From the NCBI GenBank assembly GCA_039707465.1, contig CM077647.1, positions 119,848,610 to 119,912,609 of the forward strand: 64,000 nt of DNA, in the 5' to 3' direction. Made by a program: the position numbers and the translations under genes. Shown one piece after another: positions 1-10,771 of this stretch (its first letter is position 1; the number at the start of each line of letters is the position of its first letter). The stretch comes from Rhabdophis nuchalis. Its lineage: Eukaryota > Chordata > Lepidosauria > Squamata > Natricidae. The notes beneath the pieces were generated by a model. The model did not search any database and was not told the DNA's origin. It worked only from the letters and a program-made list of their open reading frames with translations.

Positions 1-268
1 ATAAGTTTGTAGCCCAGTTGTTGAGTGAATCTGGCTTCCCCATTGACTTTGCTAGTCAGAAGGTCACAATAGGGGATCATATGACCTTGGGACACAGTAA
101 TAAAGTCATAAATATGAACCAGTTGCCAAGCATCTGAATTTTTATCACATGATCATGGGGATGCTGCAAAGGTCGTAACTGTGAAAAATGATCATAGGTC
201 ACATTTTTCAATGCCGTTGTAACTTTGAATGGTTGCTAAATGAACTGTTGTAAGTCAAGGACTGCCTG
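1..268. repeat. Right end of a TA-target MITE (partial at window edge)
   Basis: The segment ends in GTTGTAAGTCAAGGACTGCCTG followed by TA. The same family is complete at 58284-58632, in the opposite sense, where CAGTCCTCGGCTTACAACC forms the other terminus. The internal text (cold-spot phrases such as TTGCCAAGCATCTGAATTTTTATCAC) also matches that copy. No coding capacity is visible. The class (Tc1/mariner-like) is inferred from the TA flanks only. Confidence 0.5.
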
Positions 269-1074
269 TATTTGCTTGCAAATACTGTGAGAGAAAGCTG
301 ACCAAATGGGGGAAGGAGAAATTGTGAGTGGCACATCAAGTTGTAGAGTTCTCCCCCACCCAGCAGCAAAGGGGGGGGGGACTCAGTCTGAAGATGATCC
401 CCAGTTGACCCTCTACGAGACTGATAGTGTGATGTCTCCTTTGGATGACTCTTCCGATGCTTCCTTAGAGGCTGGCTCGTGGGAGAATGAGATGATTCCT
501 GGCACATCAGGTCCTGGCCCTGAAGAGCTAGCAGAACAGGTTTCAGCTGGGGACAGCTTGCAGGGCAGTGAAGAGGAGGAGGAGGAGCTGCCAGCCATGG
601 TAGATCTCAGAACATGCAGGGCAGAAAAATGGAGGTTTGCCAGATTGTTGGGGGAAAGGTCCCACCTCCCTTGATGGTTTGTATCGGGAACTATTTAGCA
701 TGGTGGGAGAGGGAGCAGTTGCTGGAAGCAATGTGTGTGGGTCATGGCGGTGTGTTCATTTGTGTTTGCTGAGACTCTGAATTACTATCACCCATGAGAT
801 AATGTGAATGTACTTTAAGTTTTTCCTGGGGGCTTTATGTTTGTTTATTGAACTCACTGTTTGAGCAGCTTGCTATTTGTGCTATGAACTAATTAGACAT
901 TGCCCAGGGAATTAATCTGAGCTTCTCATGGCTGGCTTCAGGTTGGTACATTTCTAAAGCAAAATGAAGAGAACTGCTGGGGGAAGACAAATAAAGCCCT
1001 CCATAAACCACACTGACGTGTGAGTGTGATTGAGTGGGGCAGCATATCAATGTGGAAGATGATCCAATGGTAAG
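269..1074. other. Unassigned interval with one acidic open frame
   Basis: An open frame at 306-674 (+) encodes a Ser/Glu-rich acidic peptide ending in a run of glutamates. I do not recognise it. It lies just upstream of a Gypsy protease relic, so it may be decayed leader or gag sequence of that element, but no zinc knuckle or capsid motif supports this. The rest of the interval shows no gene, promoter or RNA structure I can defend. Confidence 0.2.
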
Positions 1075-1480
1075 TGAAATCATCACCCCGTCAGCCCAAG
1101 GGGAGATTGGAGCATCCCATTCAGGGGCAAAGGGGGTCGTGAAAGTCCTAATGGACTCAGGGTGCACCCAATCCTCAGTCAGCCTGCAGAAAATGTGAAA
1201 GTTGGGATTGCAAGTGAGAAAGCTACACCAACCCATGAAATTCAAACAGGTTGATGACCATCATAGGAGGCTTGCCTGTCTCCTACTTAACACAACTGAT
1301 GCACCTTAAGTTAGGAACCTACCAAGAGACCATTCAGTTTGTGGTCACCCCAAAGATGGCAGAAGCTATGATATTGGGTTAGTCTGGCTTACCAAATGGA
1401 AACCCATTATGTGATGGGGAAAGGGGAAAAGATGTCACAATGATGGAGAGGAGTAAAATCTTCCTGAAAAGGAAGCAGGG
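1075..1480 (+). pseudogene. Ty3/Gypsy retrotransposon relic, protease part
   Basis: At about 1138-1190 the + strand reads VLMDSGCTQSSV, which contains the D-S-G-C aspartic protease signature of vertebrate Gypsy elements. Downstream it reads QLMHLKLGTYQETIQFVV and then AMILG, the flap and the hydrophobic-hydrophobic-G strand of the same fold. Stops and frame shifts break it. The relic is interrupted at 1480 and resumes at 11609 with the linker and reverse transcriptase, on the other side of a large insertion. It is a decayed transposon, not a cellular gene. Confidence 0.7.
1465..1480. repeat. Left copy of a 16-bp target-site duplication
   Basis: TGAAAAGGAAGCAGGG here is repeated exactly at 11593-11608. 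Both copies lie inside the same co-linear Gypsy relic. The right copy directly follows an A-rich tail, as expected for L1-type target-primed insertion. Confidence 0.7.
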
Positions 1481-1891
1481 AGATTCAAAAGAAAGTTCTT
1501 CAGCTGGACAGATGTGGGGATGTGAGCTCTGAAGAGCCTCACATAAACTCTCTGACAAACCAAATCTGGGGAGCGTTTTTTGGATCAAAACTCCCCTGGA
1601 GGGAGGGGCAAAGAAGGGGCAGCGTCTCATCAGACCCAGAGGAAGGCAGCAGGTCCCTTGTAGGTTGGAGATTTGCCCTATGAATTGGAGTGGAGACAGC
1701 AGCCTACAATATGGCTGACAAGATGCTGACTTCCAGTCAAAGCAAATGAACAGGAGGGTGAGGAAGAGATGAAAGACTGGTGAGAAAATTCATCTAACCC
1801 ACAGCTATAAATCAAACCTTGAAAAGGCAAAGAAATCTTGAGAGCATAAATAATATTGATGGTCAGATCAGGATTTTGTGAAGCAGAAAAA

Positions 1892-1974
<83 letters not shown>

Positions 1975-1979
1975 CAGAC

Positions 1980-2049
<70 letters not shown>

Positions 2050-3410
2050 GGAAAATGGAAGGCTGAAACACCAGCCCCCACAAAAGCTGTTTGAAACAAA
2101 TTTGGACAAAAAGGGAGAAAGCAGAGAAGTGACAAACCCACTCAAATATAAACTCTAAATTTGGTTTTGGATTTGAAATAGAAACCAAACATTCCAAAGG
2201 ATTTACTTTGTTTGAACTTCTTCCAACTAATATATCTTAAACAACTCCCAAAAAATCAAGAAAAAAGCACTTCTTCTCACTGATAACTGATAACCTAATC
2301 TTGACTGTGCAGGAAGTTTAATTAATCAACTGCCATAAATCAGAATTTGGAAAACCAGGAGGCAAAAGAGAAACGTACCTGAATCTATCTGGTTGCAAAT
2401 TTGTTCCAATTGATATATTTTGAGCAGCTGTAACTGACCGGAGGTGGAAGGTGGCAAAGGAAAGAATAATAACAGAGTCAAGAACTGGGAAATACGAAGG
2501 TTCCCCCCCCCCCACACACACACCTCTTTCTTCCTTTTTTTTCCTCTGCAAAAGATTAAGATGGCCCCAGCTTCTCTTCTGGTTTCATAGTAGTTGAATT
2601 AAGGTGGACCAGAAACTAACTGCAATTTTGGAACTGGACATTAAAGAAGAACAAAATACCAAGATGGCTCCCATCACTCTTCCCCACAGCAGCTGAAGTA
2701 GATAAATTTAAGGTGGATCAAAACTCTGAAATAAGAACTGCATAACTATCTGTAACTTTGGAACTGGACATCATGGAAAACTGGGAATTTGAGGAACTAC
2801 ATGAAATTATACAAAATATGCATAAATCATTAAAACCATTGAAACCAAACCTAGTGGCATAAGGAAAATTGAAATAGGAGATTATGCCCCAACAAAGAGA
2901 AATATAAAATATCCTTTTGATGGTGGCATGGAGAAAATTGAACAGAGTGGATGTGGCAAAACAAAGAAAAGGAGAAGACAGGAACAGAGAAGTGGGACGA
3001 AAGACTAGGAAAAAAATCAGACAACTAGAAACTGTTATATGAGAAAATATAAAGCTAAGAAGGGTTTATTCCTAAATATGACAATAAAATGGAGTTGCTG
3101 ACTGGTTGAATATAATAATGGAAAGATAACTAAACAAAGGTTACAACATATGGAATATGGATAAATATAAAACTGATATGGGGAGGTTGTAAAGTAGAGG
3201 TTTGTTATTTACTTTTCTACATGATAATTAAACTGAGTTGCGAATTGATTGAATATGACAATAGAAGGACAACTACCATAAGCGTTGGTTAAAATATATG
3301 AAACATGGACATATACACGATGCTTTTTAAAATGAATGTATTTTAACCCACGACCCATAGATGAATTCCACTCTTCATTGTATATTTATTGATAATTAGT
3401 TTTTAATTAT
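1481..3410. other. Non-coding part of a LINE-derived insertion, A-rich
   Basis: This follows the 16-bp duplication and contains purine-rich, L1-like text (for example AAGATGGCTCCC and GGAACTGGACAT, each recurring near 2640 and 2760) but no intact frame. It carries a long GA/GAAA microsatellite and a C-run/CA tract near 2500-2522. I infer it is the 5' part of the L1-type insertion whose A-tail is at 11550-11592, but no diagnostic domain confirms this. Confidence 0.35.
1888..2049. repeat. (GA)n-(GAAA)n microsatellite
   Basis: This is a run of GA dinucleotides, a short CAGA step, and then a long GAAA run. It explains the low-complexity Ser/Leu/Phe and Arg/Glu open frames on both strands here. 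Confidence 0.95.
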
Positions 3411-3424
3411 TTATTCATAGCACA

Positions 3425-5044
3425 ATGTACTCTAGAGCGAATCTTCTGTCACTACGAGAGTCCCCGCTCTCGCAGGTTTGGCCCTCCGTTTTATCGAGGG
3501 CCCGTCTTGATGAGGGATTTATTAATCCGGAGAGATGGGCGAAGCGCGGCCTTAGGGTTTTTTTAGTGCAAAAACTATTGTCTTTTTTAGGGGGTACCAG
3601 GGAGGGGGGTGGGTATAGACAGGTAGAGACTGAGGAAAGGAAGGGCCGGACTAGCAGTCGGTGGAGGGAAGCGGAAGGATCCGGTAGGAGGGGGGATACT
3701 CGAGTCGTTCCGATAGAGGGCATACCCATCCAGAGGGTCGTGGGGAGAGGCAGGACTGAGGGGAGACAAGTTTCACCTTCCCGGTTGGAGGCACGCGGCC
3801 GTTGGTTGCAAACGGTCAGGTGCCACAACCCCCGCAGGCTAGGTGGTCAGGGAGTACAGAGCCAGGGCCTACGGCTGATGTTTTGCAACGCCAGGTCCGT
3901 TGTCAACAAAGCCCCCCTCATTAGTGACCTTGTGTCAGAGGGGGAGCCGGACCTGGTCGGAATTGCGGAGACCTGGTTGGGCCACGAGGTAGGACTCCCC
4001 CTCGTTGAAATGTGCCCACCAGGCTACCGCGCTTTTCATCAGCCACGGGCCCTAGGCAGGGGTGGTGGGGTAGCGGTTATCATTAGGGAAGGTCTGGAGC
4101 CGAGAGAGACCATTGTGCCACAGACTACCGGTTGTGAGTCCCTCTGCATGAAGTGGGGCCTTGGGAGGCAGTTGGGTGTGCTGGTTGTATACCTGGCTCC
4201 CCGCTATGTAGCAGCAGCCCTGCCCGAGCTCCTGGAGGTGATCGCTACGGTGGCAGTTGAGACCCCCAGACTTTTAGTCATGGGGGACTTTAACCTGCCA
4301 TCGGTGGGCGAATCATCCAAGGTAGCTCGGGAGTTCATGGCTTCCATGACGGCCATGGACCTGACCCAATTAATTGAAGGCCCCACCCACGAGGGTGGAC
4401 ACACACCGGATCTCATCTTCGTCTCTGGCCAATGGAAGAGTGATCTGGGTATAGGGGATATAGTCATCACGCCCTTGTCATGGTCAGACCACTCACTTCT
4501 CCGGCTCGACTTTCCGACCGCTACTCCCCTCCGCGGGGAGGCGGAACCTGAGTCACCGATCTGGTTCTGCCCTAGGCGCCTGATGGACCCTGATGGGTTC
4601 CAGACGGCGCTTGGGCCACTTCCTGTATTTCTGACCCGCGCCCCGATGGAGGACCTCGTGGCCGCATGGAATATTGCGACCATGGGAGCCTTGGATCGGG
4701 TCGCGCCCTTGCGGCCTCTCTTGCGGCGGCGAGCCACCCTGGCTCCTTGGTTTACCGAGGAGCTGAGGGTGATGAAACGCCACAAGAGATGCCTAGAGAG
4801 AAGATGGAGGTCTACCCGTTCTGAATCTGACTGGACACAGGTAAGAGCCCATTTATGGACTTACATTGTGGCGCTGAGAGTGGCCAAACGCCATCATTGT
4901 GCCACTCTCATAGCATCCGCAGATAACCGCCCTGCCGCCCTGTTTAGGGTGACCCGCTCCCTCCTTCAACAGAGGGTGCGGGAAGCCCCCCTACAGGGTA
5001 GAGCAGAGGAATTTGTGACTTATCTGCAGGAGAAAATCGCTTAG
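3425..5044 (+). CDS. LINE endonuclease-domain open frame (539 codons, stop mutation)
   Basis: The N-terminal ~150 residues are basic and Gly/Arg-rich with a conserved opening (MYSR, LLSLRESPLSQ, NPERWAKR). The endonuclease follows: CNARSVVNKAPL and GIAETWLG carry the catalytic Asn and Glu, MGDFNLPS carries the Asp/Asn pair, and SWSDHSLLRLDF is the S-D-H motif. The frame stops at TAG in the linker before reverse transcriptase, which continues in the same frame after the stop. It would nick target DNA for target-primed reverse transcription. This copy is inactive because of the stop and the truncated 3' end. Confidence 0.85.
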   Translation: MYSRANLLSLRESPLSQVWPSVLSRARLDEGFINPERWAKRGLRVFLVQKLLSFLGGTREGGGYRQVETEERKGRTSSRWREAEGSGRRGDTRVVPIEGIPIQRVVGRGRTEGRQVSPSRLEARGRWLQTVRCHNPRRLGGQGVQSQGLRLMFCNARSVVNKAPLISDLVSEGEPDLVGIAETWLGHEVGLPLVEMCPPGYRAFHQPRALGRGGGVAVIIREGLEPRETIVPQTTGCESLCMKWGLGRQLGVLVVYLAPRYVAAALPELLEVIATVAVETPRLLVMGDFNLPSVGESSKVAREFMASMTAMDLTQLIEGPTHEGGHTPDLIFVSGQWKSDLGIGDIVITPLSWSDHSLLRLDFPTATPLRGEAEPESPIWFCPRRLMDPDGFQTALGPLPVFLTRAPMEDLVAAWNIATMGALDRVAPLRPLLRRRATLAPWFTEELRVMKRHKRCLERRWRSTRSESDWTQVRAHLWTYIVALRVAKRHHCATLIASADNRPAALFRVTRSLLQQRVREAPLQGRAEEFVTYLQEKIA

Positions 5045-6165
5045 ATACAGAACGAGTTAGCCCCCATTGATGACCCAGTGCGATTGCACGAGGCGGATCT
5101 TGTTTGGGAGGAGTTTGACTCCGTTACTTCCGACGATATGGACAGGTTACGTGGGCGACTGCGAGCCACCACATGTTTATTGGACCCGTGTCCCTCCTGG
5201 CTTGTACTGGCATCCTGGGAGGTGACACGAGGCTGGCTCCAAGAGGTTGTCAACGCTTCCTTAAGTGAGGGTTCCTTGCCTGCCTCCCTTAAAGAGGCCA
5301 TGGTGAGGCCCCTCCTGAAGAAGCCCTCTTTGGACCAAGCTTTATTAACCAACTATCGTCCCGTCTCCAACCTTCCCTTTTTGGCGAAGGTTGTTGAGAG
5401 TGTGGTGGCACAACAGTTTCCCCGTCACCTGGAGGAAGTTGATTATCTAGACCCGCGCCAGTCCGGCTTTCGGACAGGGCATAGCACCGAGACGGCATTG
5501 GTCGCGTTGGTAGATGATCTTTGGAGGGCCAGAGATGGGGGTTGTTCCTCCATCCTGGTCCTATTAGACCTCTCGGCGGCTTTCGATACCATCGACCATG
5601 GTATCCTATTGCATCGGCTGGGGGGGGTTGGGGGTGGGAGGCACCGTTTTACGGTGGTTCTCCTCCTACCTCTCTGGCCAATCGCAATTTGTGTTGACAG
5701 GAGAGCAGAGGTCGACCTCGAGACCCCTCACATGTGGGGTGCCTCAGGGGTCGGTCCTCTCGCCTCTCCTGTTCAACACATACATGAAGCCGCTGGGCGA
5801 GATCATCCGTGGTTTTGGGGTAGAGTACCATCTCTACGCTGATGATACTCAGCTGTATATATCTACCCCAAACCATCCCAACGATGCCGTAGCGGTGATG
5901 TGCCAGTGCCTGGAAGCCGTGCGGATCTGGATGGGAAGTAACGGACTCAGGCTCAACCCGACCAAGACGGAGTGGCTGTGGTTTCCGGCTGCCCGATTCA
6001 ACCAGCTGACTCCATCGCTGGCCATAGGGGGCGAACATCTTGCCCCTGTGGATGGGGCACACAACTTGGGTGTCCTCCTGGATACCCGGCTGCCCATGGA
6101 AGATCAAGTGACAGCCGTGGCCAGGAGGGCGTTTTACCAGGTTGGCCTGTTACGCCAGTTGCGCC
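5045..6165 (+). pseudogene. LINE reverse transcriptase domain, frameshifted
   Basis: Reverse transcriptase blocks are clear: NYRPVSNLPFLAKVVES, LDLSAAFDTIDH, GVPQGSVLSPLLF and YADDTQLYIS with the catalytic YADD. The first half is read at 5078-5620 and the second at 5598-6165 in another frame, so a G-run indel near 5620-5637 separates them. The thumb and C-terminal region present in the copies at 9171 and 47183 are absent. Confidence 0.85.
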
Positions 6166-6530
<365 letters not shown>

Positions 6531-6582
6531 TCCCTTGGGGGTCATCTAGTCCAACTCCCTGCCTAGGCAGGAAGCCCTATAC

Positions 6583-6923
6583 CCATGATGGCGAACCTAT
6601 GGCACAGGTGCCACAGGTAGCACACGGAACCATTTCTTAGGCCACGCAAGGCATTGCCCTGTCAGTTTCAGTGTGTATGTGTGCCCTGGCCAGCTGATTT
6701 AGGCCTTCTTTTGAGGCTGTTTTTTGCCCTCTGGAGGTGGGGGAAGGCTCTTTTCACCATCCCCAGGCTCCTATAAACCCTCTGGAGCCTGGGGATGACA
6801 TAAAAAGCATGCCAAATGCAGGGGGTCATGCACATAGCATTATGGATGTGGCACACCTGTGCACATCACCCCTGCACTCCCCCTGCTTTTGGCACGCGAG
6901 CCAAAAAAGGTTAGCCATCACTG
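6583..6923. mobile_element. hAT-type MITE inserted in the CR1 3' UTR
   Basis: The termini are CCATGATGGCGAACC and, on the other strand, CAGTGATGGCTAACC. They are flanked by an exact 8-bp duplication CCCTATAC (6575-6582 and 6924-6931), whose form nnnTAnnn is the Buster-type hAT preference. There is no transposase. A second copy of the family is at 12248-12699. Confidence 0.85.
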
Positions 6924-7114
6924 CCCTATACCATTTCAGACTAATGGCTATCCAACATCTTCTTGAAGACTTCCAGTGTTCGGGCATTCACAACTTCTAG
7001 AGGCAAGCTGTTCCACTGATTAATTGTTCTAACTGTCAGGAAATTTCTCCTCAGTTCTAAGTTGCTTCTCTCCTGGATTAGTTTCCACCCATTGCTTCTT
7101 GTTCTGCCATCAGG

Positions 7115-7630
7115 TGCTTTGGAGAGTTGGAAGGGACCTTGGAGGTCGTCTAGTCCAATCCCGCTGCTCAAGCAGGAGACCCTACACCGTGTCAGATAAA
7201 TGGTTTTCCAGTCTCTTCTTAAAAACACATCCAGTGTTGGGGCATCCATAACTTCTGGTGGCAAGCTGTTCCGCTGGTTAATAGTTCTCACTGCCAGGAA
7301 ATTTCCCCTCAGTTCTAAGTTGCTTCTCTCGTGGATTAGTTTCCACCCATTGCTTCTTGTTCTGCCATCAGGTGCTTTGGAGAGATGGGAGGGACCTTGG
7401 AGGTCATCTAGTCCAACCCCGCTGCTCAAGCAGGAGACCCTACACCGTGTCAGACAAATGGTTTTGCAGTCTATTTTTAAAAACACATCCAGTGTTGGGG
7501 CATCCATAACTTCTGGTGGCAAGCTGTTCCACTGGTTAAAAGTTCTCACTGCCAGGAAATTTCCCCTCAGTTCTAGGTTGCTTCTCTCCTTGATTAGTTT
7601 CCACCCATTGCTTCTTGTTCTGCCTTCAGG
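7115..7630 (-). repeat. 258-bp tandem units of CR1 sequence
   Basis: The phrase TGCTTTGGAGA starts at 7115, 7373 and 7631, a regular period of 258 bp. Two complete units plus flanking partial units are highly similar. Each spans the CR1 C-terminus and the start of its 3' UTR. Confidence 0.9.
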
Positions 7631-7735
7631 TGCTTTGGAGAATAGCTGAACTCCCTCTTCTTTGGGGCAGCCCCTGAGATATTGGAAGGCTGCTATCATG
7701 TCTCCCCTAGTCCCTCTTTTATTAAACTGTATTTG

Positions 7736-8403
7736 CTGTCAGATGGGTGATTCTTTGTTACAGTTTGGTTCAGTTCGTATTAAACGGTTTAAAGCAGCTG
7801 CCTGCCTCTGTTTTTTTACCTCAGTGAACAGTCCTGAGCAGTATTTCTCCCCCCCTCTATGGGCCACCTGGGAGTTTGCTATCCCAGTGCCTTTTCTGCC
7901 CCAAGAGGCCGCCATAAGAGGCCTCTTCCAACACTGACAGTTGAAAAGCAGTCTGATGGGCGTGGCTACAGGGAAGTGAAAACATTTTCAGTGGTACCTT
8001 TTATTTGTGTGTAAGTTGCACACAACACACATGGGCTAGGCACAAAATGAGTAGCTATTCTATTATCGAAAGTCCTTGGCTACATTGTGTGAAAGTTTGG
8101 TGTAAATCGGTCCAGTAGTTTTTGAGATTAGTGGATTCGTACAAACTATTTTACATTTTTATTTATATAGATTAAGGGTAATCTAATCCAGGTATGGAAA
8201 AATGGAGAGGGAACATGAAATACACCTACAATGGGAAACTATTGAGATTTAAAGACAGAATCACAAATTGGGGGCATGTAAGAATGCATAACTATATAAA
8301 GATAATGATGAGAATAGCTGGGAATTGTAACCAGGTCTACATCTTGGCCAAAATTAGGTAGGGAGGCGGCGGTGGGGGGGGGGGGGCAGGGCGGTTAAAA
8401 GCA
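7736..8403. other. Possible RTE-type LINE tail plus unassigned sequence
   Basis: At 8000-8170 the text GTGTAAATCGGTCCAGTAGTTTTTGAGATTAG ending in TTTATATAGATT resembles the 3' end of RTE-type LINEs. This is a recognition by eye only. The remainder (7736-7990, 8171-8403) has no frame or structure I can assign apart from a G-run near 8368-8385. Confidence 0.3.
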
Positions 8404-9170
8404 CAATTTATTTTTATTTATTTATTTATTCAATTTATAAACCGCCCCACTCTCCCCAAGGGGTCTCAAAATTAAAATAGAATAAAATAGAATAAAAAAG
8501 ACAAACATGACAATAAATAGTACTAAAAATAAATTAAACCCCTATACCCTGTTCTAAAAAACCTAAAACCATTTAAAATCCTAAAACGTTACCCTTTAAA
8601 ACCGAATTAAACAATTTAAATTTCAGTCTATATTTAATGGTGTGGATTAGGCCAGGCCGGCGAGATGGAAAAAATGGGTCTTCAAACTTCGGCGGGAGGA
8701 GCGGAGGTCCGTGATAGTTCTAAGTTCGGAGGATAGGTCGTTCCAGAGGGTTGGGCCCGCCACAGAGAAGGCCCTTCCCCTGGGCATCACCCGCTGGCAC
8801 TGCCTAGTGGACAGCAACCGGAGAAGCCCCTCTCTGTGGGAGCGAATCGGCCGAAGGGATGTGTGAGGTAGGATACGATCCCGTGCCATGGAGTGCTTTA
8901 AAGATGGTAATCAATACCTTGAAGCGCACCCGAAAGGCCACAGGCAGCCAGTGCAGCTCGCGCAGGAGCAGTGTTATGTGGGAATGCCTTGCGGCTCCCA
9001 AAATTCCCTGCGCGGCTGCATTCTGAACTAACTGTAGTCTTCGGGTGCACCTCAAGGGAAGCCCCATGTAGAGAGCGTTGCAGTAGTCTAGACGGGATGT
9101 CACAAGCGGATGAGTGACTGTGCAAAGGGCGTCCCAGTCTAAAAGGGGACGTAATTGGTGTACCGGGCGT
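8404..9170 (-). mobile_element. L2-type LINE 3' fragment (minus strand)
   Basis: The minus strand reads LVTSRLDYCNALYMGLPLRC, then QLVQNAAAQ, LLRELHWLPVAFRVRFKVL, ALHGTGSY, SHREGLLRLLSTRQCQR and GRAFSVAGPTLWNDL, the C-terminal domain of the same family as 9171-11000 and 47183-50640. The 3' UTR with the CCCCTTGGGGAGAGTGGGGCGG motif and (ATAA)n tail ends at 8404. It is 5'-truncated and has frame shifts. Confidence 0.85.
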
Positions 9171-10771
9171 ATTGGAGCGAGCTGGTCTCCACTGGAAGTG
9201 GTCTGGAGGGAATGTCGGAGGCGGGTCTTGAGATACCATTCTGGGAGGAGTTTGACTCTGTTACTTCCGATGATATGGACAGGTTGCGTAAGCGACTGAG
9301 AGCCACCACATGTTTATTGGACCCGTGTCCCTCCTGGCTTGTACTGGCATCCTGGGAGGTTTCACGAGGCTGGCTCCAGGAAATAGTGAATGCTTCTTTG
9401 AGTGAGGGGTTCTTGCCTGCCGTCTTGAAAGAGGCGGTGGTGAGGCCCCTCCTCAAGAAGCCTTCCCTGGACCCAGCATTGTTAGTAAATTATCGTCCGG
9501 TCTCCAACCTTCAGTTTTTGGCGAAGGTTGTAGAGAGTGTGGTGGCACAACAGTTTCTCTGTCACCTGGAGGAAATTGATTATCTGGACCCATGCATGCC
9601 TGGCTTCCGGCCCGGTCACAGCACGGAGACGGCATTGGTCGCGTTGGTGGATGATCTCTGGAGGGCCAGAGATGGGGGTTGTTCCTCCATCGTGGTCCTA
9701 TTAGACCTCTCGGCGGCTTTTGATACCATCGACCATGATATCCTATTGCATCGACTGGAGGGGTTGGGGGTGAGGGGCACCGTTTTGTGGTGGTTCACCT
9801 TCTACCTCTCTGGTCGATCGCAGAGTTCGACCTCGAGACCTCTCACTTGTGGGGTGCCTCAGGGGTCGGTCCTCTCGCCTCTCCTGTTCAATACATATAT
9901 GAAGCCGCTGGGCGAGATCATCAGTGGTTTTGGGGTAGATTACCATCTGTATGCTGATGATACTCAGCTATACATCTCTACCCCAAACCACCCCAACGAT
10001 GCCATCAAAGTGATATCCCGGTGTCTGGAAGCCATACGGATCTGGATGGGAAGGAACAGACTCAAGCTCAACCCGTCCAAGACTGAGTGGCTCTGGCTAC
10101 CGGCGTCCCGGTTCAACCAGTTGACTCCATCACTGGCCATTGGGGGCAAACATCTGGCCCCCGTGGATTGGGCATGCAACTTGGGCATCCTAGATGCCAG
10201 GCTGTCAATGGAGGACCATGTGACAGCCGTGGCCAGGGGGGCGTTCCACCAGGTTCGCCTGGTGCTCCAGTTCCTTTGCACAGTGACTCATGCGCTTGTG
10301 ACATCCCGTCCAGACTACTGTAACGCTCTCTACATGGGGCTCCCCTTGAGATGCACCCAAAGGCTGCAGCTGGTCCAAAATGCGGCCGCGCGGGCAGTTC
10401 TGGGAGTTTCTAGATATTCCCACATAACACTGCTCATGCGCAGGCTGCACTGGCTGCCTGTGGACTTTTGGGTGCGTTTAAATGTGTTGGTCATCATCTT
10501 TAAAGCACTCCATGGCACAGGACCTAGTTATTTGTGGGATCGTATCCTGCCCCATACATCCCTTCGGCCGATTCACTCTCACAGAGAGGGACTTCTCTGG
10601 GTGCCGTCCACCAGGCAATGCCAGCAGGCAATGCCCAGGGGAAGGGCCTTCTATGTGATGGGCCCGAACCTTTGGAACGACCTTCTCCCTGATATCAGAA
10701 CGACCACGGAACTCCGCTCCTTCTGCCAGAAACTCAAGACGCACTTGTTCCATGTAGCCGGCTTGGCCTAA
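9155..10771 (+). CDS. LINE reverse transcriptase open frame, uninterrupted (538 codons)
   Basis: The frame is open from the junction to the natural C-terminus (LKTHLFHVAGLA). It carries VNYRPVSNLQFLAKVVES, LDLSAAFDTIDHDILLHRL, GVPQGSVLSPLLF, YADDTQLYIS, the LHWLPVDFWVRLNVL block and GRAFYVMGPNLWNDLLP. Compared with the 47183 copy, three deletions are seen (about 7 codons near 9825, 1 codon near 10190, about 8 codons near 10270). All preserve frame. The first ATG is not a natural start because the endonuclease half is missing. It is probably inert, but its frame is unusually clean. Confidence 0.75.
   Translation: MVYRAYWSELVSTGSGLEGMSEAGLEIPFWEEFDSVTSDDMDRLRKRLRATTCLLDPCPSWLVLASWEVSRGWLQEIVNASLSEGFLPAVLKEAVVRPLLKKPSLDPALLVNYRPVSNLQFLAKVVESVVAQQFLCHLEEIDYLDPCMPGFRPGHSTETALVALVDDLWRARDGGCSSIVVLLDLSAAFDTIDHDILLHRLEGLGVRGTVLWWFTFYLSGRSQSSTSRPLTCGVPQGSVLSPLLFNTYMKPLGEIISGFGVDYHLYADDTQLYISTPNHPNDAIKVISRCLEAIRIWMGRNRLKLNPSKTEWLWLPASRFNQLTPSLAIGGKHLAPVDWACNLGILDARLSMEDHVTAVARGAFHQVRLVLQFLCTVTHALVTSRPDYCNALYMGLPLRCTQRLQLVQNAAARAVLGVSRYSHITLLMRRLHWLPVDFWVRLNVLVIIFKALHGTGPSYLWDRILPHTSLRPIHSHREGLLWVPSTRQCQQAMPRGRAFYVMGPNLWNDLLPDIRTTTELRSFCQKLKTHLFHVAGLA

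Larger units (their letters stand above)
3425..6165 (+). mobile_element. L2/CR1-group LINE copy 1 (near-complete 5' part, 3' end lost)
   Basis: This is a non-LTR retrotransposon encoding an apurinic-type endonuclease followed by reverse transcriptase in one chain. It begins at the same ATG and peptide (MYSR) as the copy at 47183, which suggests a near-natural protein start. Two lesions are seen: an in-frame TAG at 5042-5044, where the other copy has CGG-type sequence, and a frame shift in the poly-G tract near 5620-5637. The reading frame ends at 6165, where it runs into a CTAT microsatellite, so the C-terminus and 3' UTR are missing. Confidence 0.9.
6531..7735 (-). mobile_element. CR1 LINE 3' end (minus strand) with tandem triplication
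   Basis: Read on the minus strand, this encodes the C-terminus of CR1 reverse transcriptase (SNGWKLI.ERSNLELR, NFL.VRTINQWNSLP, EVFKKMLDSH) and the 3' UTR text GGTTGGACTAGATGACC. The same peptide ends the CR1 copy at 55385-56270. The junction of ORF end and 3' UTR is repeated three times with a 258-bp period. Because 258 is divisible by three, an open frame of 252 codons (6941-7699) crosses all copies. A hAT MITE sits in the 3' UTR at 6583-6923. Confidence 0.85.

Noticed and set aside
1678..2197. Several long Leu/Ser/Phe and Arg/Glu open frames on both strands
   Set aside because: They are translations of the GA/GAAA microsatellite.
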